From NCBI GenBank assembly GCA_964463695.1, contig CAYXCZ010000023.1, positions 1-64,000 on the forward strand: a DNA stretch of 64,000 nucleotides, in the 5' to 3' direction. The notes under the pieces are model-generated. The model worked only from the letters and a program-made list of their open reading frames with translations. It was not told the origin of the DNA and ran no database searches. The stretch is from JALNZU01 sp964463695 (GTDB taxonomy: Bacteria > Bacteroidota > Bacteroidia > Bacteroidales > F082). Below are positions 58,557 through 64,000 of this stretch, piece by piece (position 1 is the stretch's first letter; the number at the start of each line of letters is the position of its first letter). The position numbers and the translations under genes are program-made.

Positions 58557-61025
58557 CTATTTAAATATCAGTTTCCTGCTTTTTGTATCAAACTCAAAAC
58601 TTCCAAAACGATCGAGGAGCGATTGTCCTATCACAAGAGGCACTTCCAGTTTGTGGTCAACAACAACCTCTACATTCTTGAGGGTTTTATTGGCCAGACC
58701 CACTTCTTTCAAACTAAAAACAGCTCCATTCGCTATTGTTCCTACCTGAATAACTGATTTATCCTCACCTACAATGTTGTCAACACTGATGATGCCTTTT
58801 TGCAGAAACTCCAGCGCTTTTTTCAAGGAAATCGCAGGTTTCGCACTGCGGTTATAAATAAATGGAGTGGCAAAACCATCAATAAAGCACTCTGCCTGGA
58901 ACGATCCATCAGCAGCAATTGTAAAATCAATCTGATTATCATCAGGATTAATTACAACGGCAACCGTTTCAGCTACAGGTTGATTCGCTGCTTTTGGCAC
59001 AAAATCTTTGCTGAGCACACGAAACTCGGTGCGACGGTTGAGTTGGTGTGCTGCCTCTTTCTCTTCATTAGTAGCGAGGCTGTTAATAAATTCTTCGGTA
59101 AGAATAGCGCCTGCTTTAAGAACCTTATCATTTACAGCGAAATCACTCTCGATGACACGAGGCACACGCTCACCATAACCTTTAGCTACAAGTCGCTCAG
59201 GATCAATACCTCTTATGATCAAATAATCTACTACCGACTGTGCGCGGCGTTGAGACAGGATATCGTTTCGTTCATCAATATCCCTGTTATCAGTGTGCGA
59301 TGCAAGCTCAATAATAATTGTAGGATTCTGTTGCAGCGTTTCAATCAATCCCTGAAGGGAGTCTTCATACTGAGGTTTTAGTTCCCATCGTGCCAAATCA
59401 TAAAGAATGTCAGGAAGTGGAATAGGTTTCTGAGGAATGGGTTCAAGCTGGATATCTTTCACAAAATCGCGGCTAAACTCCACTCCTACCGTTGTCTCTA
59501 CCAATGATTTGGTAAAATAATTCGGCTTATCGAAAATGAGTTCATATGTGGTATTTTTGCTTAGCTGCGACTCACCAAACATATAATATCCTTTGTCATT
59601 CGTTCGGGTAGTTACACTGCTTCCATTTGAACCAATCAATTTCACACTTGCATCTTCAATTATTTGTAACGTTTTTTCATCCTTTACAGTTCCGGCGAGG
59701 GTGAAAAGTACCGGCGGCTCGATAAAATAAAACAGGTTGTCGACACCTTTTGTATTTTCTCTGTTACTTGAGAAAAATCCTCTTTCTTCGGTTGGATGAA
59801 ACACAATAGAGACATCATCATTGATGGAGTTCAATGGATGCTTAAGGTTGGTAGGTGTTCCCCAATTCCCTGAAGTGTCGATTGTTGTTACATAAATATC
59901 AAAACCTCCCATGCCCGGATGTCCGTTACTGGCAAAGTATAGTGTGGTGTCGTTTCTCAAAAAAGGAAACACTTCATCACCTTTTGTATTTACAACCGGT
60001 CCTATATTCAATGGTCGGTTGAAAGGCGCTTTTTTAGAGTCGCGCATGGCCATCCAAATATCTTTTCCTCCTGAGCCACCTTTGCGGTCGGCAGCAAAAT
60101 ATATTATGAGTTCGTTCTGGCTCAAACTTGGGTGACCAATAACATCAAGGCTATCTACGCCTTTTATCTGAACCTGAACAGGTTTACTCCAGCTGCGTCC
60201 TGATCGACTGCTTGTATAGATTTGACACCCCGATTCCTGTCCTGGAAGATTGTTACAGCGTGTGAAATAAAGCGTGTTAAAACTACTGTTCATAAATGGC
60301 GCACCTTCATTGGCTTTGGTGTTAAGTGTCTCTGTATCGTCGAGTAATACGGGCGTACTCCATTGGTTATTCCTGTCTAAACGGGCGGAGTAGAGGTCAC
60401 TGAAACTTTGACTGGTCCATCCATCTTTATCTTTTCCTGTTGATCCATCACGGGTTGAGGTAAAAATGACTTCATTGTAATTGTTGGAAGCCCAGGCAGG
60501 AGCGAAATCTGCTGCTCTGGAATTTACTTTTTTAAGGAGTGTCACTTCAAACCTTGATGGATTTGCCAGCCATTCCTCAATAGCAGCCGTGGTTGCAGCG
60601 CCTGCAGGTCCGCGAGGGTCATCAGGAACTTTTTCAGTGTAAAGGTTATAGTACTCAATAGCTTCCTGATACTTTTGATTCATCTTGAGTAAGTCGGCAT
60701 ACGTTAGAAGTATCTCCGGATTACGTTCCTGAAAACCAGCTTTTAGAACTTTCCTGTATCCTGCTTCGGCTCGTTTATAACTTCCGGTGAAGCGATAGCA
60801 TTCGGCCATACGGTAATTGATGCGATCCTTTTCCGGAGCATTTTTCTTTACTTTGCCATACGCCTTTTTATATCTATCGAGTGCAATAGAATATTGCTTG
60901 CGGTCAAAAGCTTCATCAGCACCTTTTGCAGGGTTACGCTGAGCAAATGCAGTAGATGCTGCCAGCATAAAAAAAACAAAAAGCAGGTTGACTGTGAGAT
61001 ATCTTATCATGTGTTTTTTTCTCAT
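58557..61025 (-). CDS. OmpA-family envelope protein with PD40 repeats and a C-terminal degenerate retropepsin-like domain
   Basis: An 822-residue envelope protein. Signal peptide to about residue 29; TPR-like helices (about 35-150); PD40/WD40-like beta-propeller repeats (about 170-435, with SDLYSAR, GGKDIWMAM and GGFDIYVT); a carboxypeptidase-regulatory-like beta domain (about 440-530); and an OmpA peptidoglycan-binding domain (about 540-672, ELASHTDNRDIDERN and LNRRTEFRVL). After a linker, residues 698-822 resemble a retropepsin fold: two lobes ending VPLVIGQSLLDRFGSFEFDT. The expected DTGA catalytic motif reads YNRSA at 724-728, so catalysis is unlikely. It is followed 2 bases later by the PurM-like gene. 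Confidence 0.88.
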   Translation of the reverse strand: MRKKHMIRYLTVNLLFVFFMLAASTAFAQRNPAKGADEAFDRKQYSIALDRYKKAYGKVKKNAPEKDRINYRMAECYRFTGSYKRAEAGYRKVLKAGFQERNPEILLTYADLLKMNQKYQEAIEYYNLYTEKVPDDPRGPAGAATTAAIEEWLANPSRFEVTLLKKVNSRAADFAPAWASNNYNEVIFTSTRDGSTGKDKDGWTSQSFSDLYSARLDRNNQWSTPVLLDDTETLNTKANEGAPFMNSSFNTLYFTRCNNLPGQESGCQIYTSSRSGRSWSKPVQVQIKGVDSLDVIGHPSLSQNELIIYFAADRKGGSGGKDIWMAMRDSKKAPFNRPLNIGPVVNTKGDEVFPFLRNDTTLYFASNGHPGMGGFDIYVTTIDTSGNWGTPTNLKHPLNSINDDVSIVFHPTEERGFFSSNRENTKGVDNLFYFIEPPVLFTLAGTVKDEKTLQIIEDASVKLIGSNGSSVTTRTNDKGYYMFGESQLSKNTTYELIFDKPNYFTKSLVETTVGVEFSRDFVKDIQLEPIPQKPIPLPDILYDLARWELKPQYEDSLQGLIETLQQNPTIIIELASHTDNRDIDERNDILSQRRAQSVVDYLIIRGIDPERLVAKGYGERVPRVIESDFAVNDKVLKAGAILTEEFINSLATNEEKEAAHQLNRRTEFRVLSKDFVPKAANQPVAETVAVVINPDDNQIDFTIAADGSFQAECFIDGFATPFIYNRSAKPAISLKKALEFLQKGIISVDNIVGEDKSVIQVGTIANGAVFSLKEVGLANKTLKNVEVVVDHKLEVPLVIGQSLLDRFGSFEFDTKSRKLIFK

Positions 61026-61067
61026 TTCTGTATGGCTAACGTTTAGAAATGTAATTTATTGGATGCA

Positions 61068-61412
61068 TTATCCTTTCCTTTCCACCCGTCCTGTTTCCTG
61101 TTCAGGTTCCGGATCAGGATTCTCTATAGGTTTTGAACTGGTTTTTGTAGAGACTGTTTCACCTTCTTTCGTAACTGACTCATCTTGAGTAGCTTTTTGT
61201 TGCAAAAAATCGTTAAAGCGCGTTTCTCGATCAAGTCGCTGAACTTCTTTGTTGATTTCGTTTTTAAAGCCGGCAGAAGCCCGTTTCAATTCATTGATTG
61301 TTTTGCCCATCGTTCTGGCAACCTCAGGGAGTTTTTTTGGACCCATTACAACAAAAACTACAAGCAGGATTAATATTAGTTCTCCTGTACCGATATCGAA
61401 GAATAGTAGCAT
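61068..61412 (-). CDS. tatA: Sec-independent translocase protein TatA/TatB family
   Basis: A 114-residue Tat component with one N-terminal membrane segment (about 2-21, including GTGELILILLVVFVVMGPKK), a hinge Gly-Pro, an amphipathic helix (PEVARTMGKTINELKRAS near 28-45) and a charged Glu/Thr/Lys-rich tail to the end. TatA and TatB are hard to tell apart by eye; the short length and FVVMGPKKLPE hinge favour the TatA/E type but the extended tail is TatB-like. No tatC lies nearby. It sits between the OmpA-family gene and secDF and could help export ActB. Confidence 0.88.
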   Translation of the reverse strand: MLLFFDIGTGELILILLVVFVVMGPKKLPEVARTMGKTINELKRASAGFKNEINKEVQRLDRETRFNDFLQQKATQDESVTKEGETVSTKTSSKPIENPDPEPEQETGRVERKG

Positions 61413-61431
61413 GATAATTCATTTAGAAGCA

Positions 61432-61439
61432 CAAAAATA
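61432..61439 (-). promoter_or_regulatory. Candidate -7 element of tatA
   Basis: TATTTTTG on the minus strand about 20 bases before the tatA ATG. A TTT triplet sits at the -33 position with a 19-base spacer; TTG would be expected. Confidence 0.4.
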
Positions 61440-61481
61440 AGAAATAAGCAGTCATTGTAAAGCTTGAGTAAAAAGTAAAAG

Positions 61482-61520
61482 AAAAAAGTCCGATTCTGAA
61501 GCTTCAGGATCGGACTTTTT
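61482..61520 (-). terminator. Rho-independent terminator of secDF
   Basis: A 17-base stem (AAAAGTCCGATTCTGAA with its complement, one G-U pair) around a 2-4 base loop, flanked by A and T runs on both sides. It lies 18 bases after the secDF stop codon and before tatA, and could stop transcription in both directions. Confidence 0.9.
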
Positions 61521-61537
61521 GATATAAACATTAAAAT

Positions 61538-64000
61538 TTATTTCTTCTTTGAGTCTTTTGCAACTGCAGCTTTCTCTTCAATTTCCTTGAGTTGCTTGTC
61601 GCCTTTCAAAAAATCGTAAACGAGTGGGCTGGCATTGAATACTGAAGAATACGCTCCAAATGCAATACCAAACAACAAGGCAAAAACAAATCCCCGGATT
61701 ACCTCACCACCAAACACGAAGATAGCAATCAAAACTACCAAAGTAGTACCTGTTGTATTGATTGATCGTGTTAAAGTACTGTTAATACCATGATTAAGAT
61801 TCTCGAGCAAAGTTTTCTTAGGATGAAGGTTTATGTTTTCCCTGATACGGTCGAAGATAATAACGGTATCATTGATAGAATATCCAATAATTGTTAGAAT
61901 AGCCGCAATAAATGCCTGGTCAATTTCCATATTAAAAGGCAGGAAGGTGTAGAAGAACGAGTAAATACCAAGCACAATGATTGTATCGTGGAAGAGGGCT
62001 ATAACACCTGCCAATCCAAATTGCCACTTACCAAAACGTACAGCTATATAGGCAAAAATAACTAATAGAGCTATTACGATGGCTAAAACTGCTTTATTTC
62101 GAATATCGTCAGCAACCGTAGGTCCAATTTTTTGTGAACTTAAAATTCCTACTGAAGCATCATCAGAAGAAAACTGCTGATAAGTAACTCCAGTGTTGTA
62201 AAAATTACTTAGTCCGCGGAACAACTTTGTTTGAATGATCGAATCAACATTTACATCGTCACTCTCAATCATATACTTTGTTGTAATCTTAACCTGATTG
62301 TCAGGACCAAACGTTTTTATTTCAGGCGATGCATCTGGAAATTCAGCTGCTAATGATTTTCTCACCTCACCTACAGTTATATCTTTATCAAAACGAACAA
62401 CATATGTTCTTCCACCTGTAAAATCGACGCCGTAATTTAGTCCCTTAAAAGTGAGGGAACCAACGCTCAGGATAGTTAGTACTAATGAAAAAATGTATGC
62501 TTTTTTACGTACACCTATCCAATTAAAGTTAACGTTAACGAGGAAGTTTTCTGTGCGTTTGTTGCTGAAATTGATCTTTTTGTTCGTATCCAGCATATAA
62601 ATAAATATCAACCTTGAAATGAAGATAGCAGTGAAAACAGAGGTTAAAATACCGATTATAAGAGTTGTTGCAAATCCCTGGATTGGGCCTGAACCAAAAA
62701 CATATAAAACGATACCAGTTAGTAATGTTGTTACGTTACCGTCGATGATAGCAGAATAAGCATTTTTATACCCGTCATCAATTGCAAGTTTAATTCCTTT
62801 CCCAGCGCGTAACTCTTCCTTGATACGCTCATAAATAATTACGTTGGCATCAACTGCCATACCCATTGTCAGAACGATACCAGCGATACCAGGTAAGGTA
62901 AGAACAGCCCCCAAAGATGCTAATACACCAAAGAGCAGGAAAACGTTTACCAACAAGGATGCGTTTGCAACGAGACCTGATCTGTTGTAATATAACTGCA
63001 TGTATAACAAGACCAACATAAAAGCCAGAACAAATGAATACATACCTGCACTAACAGCTTCACGACCTAGTGAAGGTCCAACAACGGCTTCTTCAACAAT
63101 TCTCGAAGGAGCAGGTAGTTTACCAGCTTTCAAAATATTTGCAAGGTCCTGAGCTTCTTCAATGCTCATTTCGCCACCAGAGATCGATGAACGACCATTA
63201 GGGATTTCATCATTAACAACAGGAAAAGAATAAACATATCCGTCCAAAACGATGGCAACCTGACGACCTATATTTTCACCTGTCAGGCGTTTCCAGCTTT
63301 TGGCACCTTCACTATTCATTTGAATAGTTACTTCTACTTTGCCATTCTGATCATAATCCTGACGAGCGTCAACAATAACTTCACCACCTAAGGCAGCATT
63401 ATTGTCACGCGATCCTTTTAGTGCAACCAATTCGAGAACTTCGGGTTGTCCTTCGCCACTACGTGGTTTAACTGTCCAGGCTAACTTAAGGTTACGTGGA
63501 AATACTCCAACAACCTGGCGTAACATACTATTGATGCGCGCGGTGTCCTTAACTTGTGCCTGACCAACGCGGGCTGTGTTACCCGGGAAAAATTTGCCTG
63601 CTTCATCCTGAAAATAGGAAGGCATTAAGAATGCGTAAAGCGGATTATTTTTTGCATACTCATCAAAGTTTGTATCGTTCTTAGTGGTATCACTTTCTGA
63701 AGCTATCTGGTCGATGAGACTTTTTGTAGTATCGGCTGAAGCTGAGGTCTCAGTTGTGCTTGCTGAAGCATTTGTCGAGGTTTCGGTGGTTGAATTTTCA
63801 ACCGTTTTATTCATTTCGGCTAGACGTGTATTTGCTTCATCAAAGAACGAATACAGATCGGAGAAATTATATGTTTCCCAAAACTCAAGCTGTGCTGTTC
63901 CCTGTAAAAGGTTACGAACACGTTTAGGGTCTTTAATACCTGGCAGCTCAACAAGAATACGTCCTGATGTAGCTAGTTTTTGAATATTTGGCTGGGTCAC
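61538..64000 (-). CDS. secDF: Protein translocase subunit SecDF (fused), 5' end outside the window
   Basis: The visible 820 codons run off the right edge, so the N-terminal membrane helix and start of the SecD periplasmic domain are missing. The visible part begins in the SecD P1 region and includes a Ser/Thr-rich insertion (about 66-95). SecD membrane helices follow with GMAVDANVIIYERIKEE near 377, then the SecF half with GVDFTGGRTYVVRF near 521 and YSINDTVIIFDRIREN near 700. A short Lys-rich tail ends the protein. SecD and SecF are fused in one chain, as in Bacteroidetes, and drive late steps of Sec export using the proton gradient. Confidence 0.95.
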   Translation of the reverse strand: MTQPNIQKLATSGRILVELPGIKDPKRVRNLLQGTAQLEFWETYNFSDLYSFFDEANTRLAEMNKTVENSTTETSTNASASTTETSASADTTKSLIDQIASESDTTKNDTNFDEYAKNNPLYAFLMPSYFQDEAGKFFPGNTARVGQAQVKDTARINSMLRQVVGVFPRNLKLAWTVKPRSGEGQPEVLELVALKGSRDNNAALGGEVIVDARQDYDQNGKVEVTIQMNSEGAKSWKRLTGENIGRQVAIVLDGYVYSFPVVNDEIPNGRSSISGGEMSIEEAQDLANILKAGKLPAPSRIVEEAVVGPSLGREAVSAGMYSFVLAFMLVLLYMQLYYNRSGLVANASLLVNVFLLFGVLASLGAVLTLPGIAGIVLTMGMAVDANVIIYERIKEELRAGKGIKLAIDDGYKNAYSAIIDGNVTTLLTGIVLYVFGSGPIQGFATTLIIGILTSVFTAIFISRLIFIYMLDTNKKINFSNKRTENFLVNVNFNWIGVRKKAYIFSLVLTILSVGSLTFKGLNYGVDFTGGRTYVVRFDKDITVGEVRKSLAAEFPDASPEIKTFGPDNQVKITTKYMIESDDVNVDSIIQTKLFRGLSNFYNTGVTYQQFSSDDASVGILSSQKIGPTVADDIRNKAVLAIVIALLVIFAYIAVRFGKWQFGLAGVIALFHDTIIVLGIYSFFYTFLPFNMEIDQAFIAAILTIIGYSINDTVIIFDRIRENINLHPKKTLLENLNHGINSTLTRSINTTGTTLVVLIAIFVFGGEVIRGFVFALLFGIAFGAYSSVFNASPLVYDFLKGDKQLKEIEEKAAVAKDSKKK

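Noticed and set aside
58800..59381. A 193-codon plus-strand frame opposite the OmpA-family gene
   Set aside because: It lies opposite the OmpA and retropepsin-like parts of a well-supported gene and has no promoter or family match.
1..64000. CRISPR array, prophage, integron or insertion sequence
   Set aside because: No regularly spaced repeats, integrase, transposase or phage structural genes were seen. The short repeats near 21239-21403 have neither CRISPR spacing nor number.

Overview
The window looks like a chromosomal segment of an aerobic or microaerophilic member of the Bacteroidetes, probably near Bacteroidales. Four things point there. Promoter-like sites follow the Bacteroidetes pattern (TTTG, about 19 bases, TAnnTTTG) and there are no clear Shine-Dalgarno sequences. 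The ribosomal cluster has no tuf, and its S14 and L36 lack the zinc-binding cysteines. Phylum-typical families are present (DUF4290, a CcoN-CcoO fusion, alternative complex III, a divergent PurM-like protein). The OmpA-type envelope protein carries PD40 repeats. I see no phage, transposase, CRISPR array, tRNA or rRNA gene; the content is core housekeeping and respiration.

Layout. Positions 1-720 are an AT-rich gap with a promoter pointing out of the left edge. Positions 721-20448 hold, on the minus strand, the fused str-S10-spc-alpha ribosomal operon: rpsL, rpsG, fusA, then S10 through L17, with secY, map, infA and rpoA inside it, followed by eno. Two tandem promoters precede rpsL and enclose a leader that can fold into a nested hairpin. 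Positions 20767-30179 run on the plus strand: a DUF3024 protein, a UvrD/PcrA helicase, a DUF4290 protein, MurA, GrpE, DnaJ and a NatA/NatB-type ABC exporter. Positions 30217-47803 form a minus-strand respiratory island. It carries cbb3 oxidase structural genes (ccoNO fusion, ccoQ, ccoP), assembly genes (ccoS, ccoI, ccoG, ccoH, a TauE/SafE-like protein), a heme lipoprotein, an SlyD-type isomerase and the complete alternative complex III operon actABCDEF. Positions 48082-51921 hold a LemA/TPM operon and htpG. Positions 52230-55323 (plus) hold a methyltransferase, a DUF554 protein and a branched-chain aminotransferase. Positions 55360-64000 (minus) hold pyrF, prfA, a PurM-like gene, a large OmpA-family protein, tatA and the 3' part of a secDF fusion.

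How the genes fit together. ActABCDEF would oxidise menaquinol and pass electrons through c-type hemes to the neighbouring cbb3 oxidase, whose copper and heme assembly factors lie between them. ActB carries a Tat signal, and SecY, SecDF and TatA supply export. The most notable details are these: (i) MurA has Asp at the position of the fosfomycin-reactive cysteine; (ii) the OmpA-family protein ends in what looks like a retropepsin-fold domain whose catalytic Asp motif is degraded; (iii) ActA has six CxxCH motifs through an extra N-terminal cytochrome domain; (iv) a structured leader precedes rpsL; (v) alternative complex III sits beside cbb3 rather than aa3 oxidase genes. I found no convincing undescribed multi-gene system; (ii) and (iv) are the best candidates for something new.
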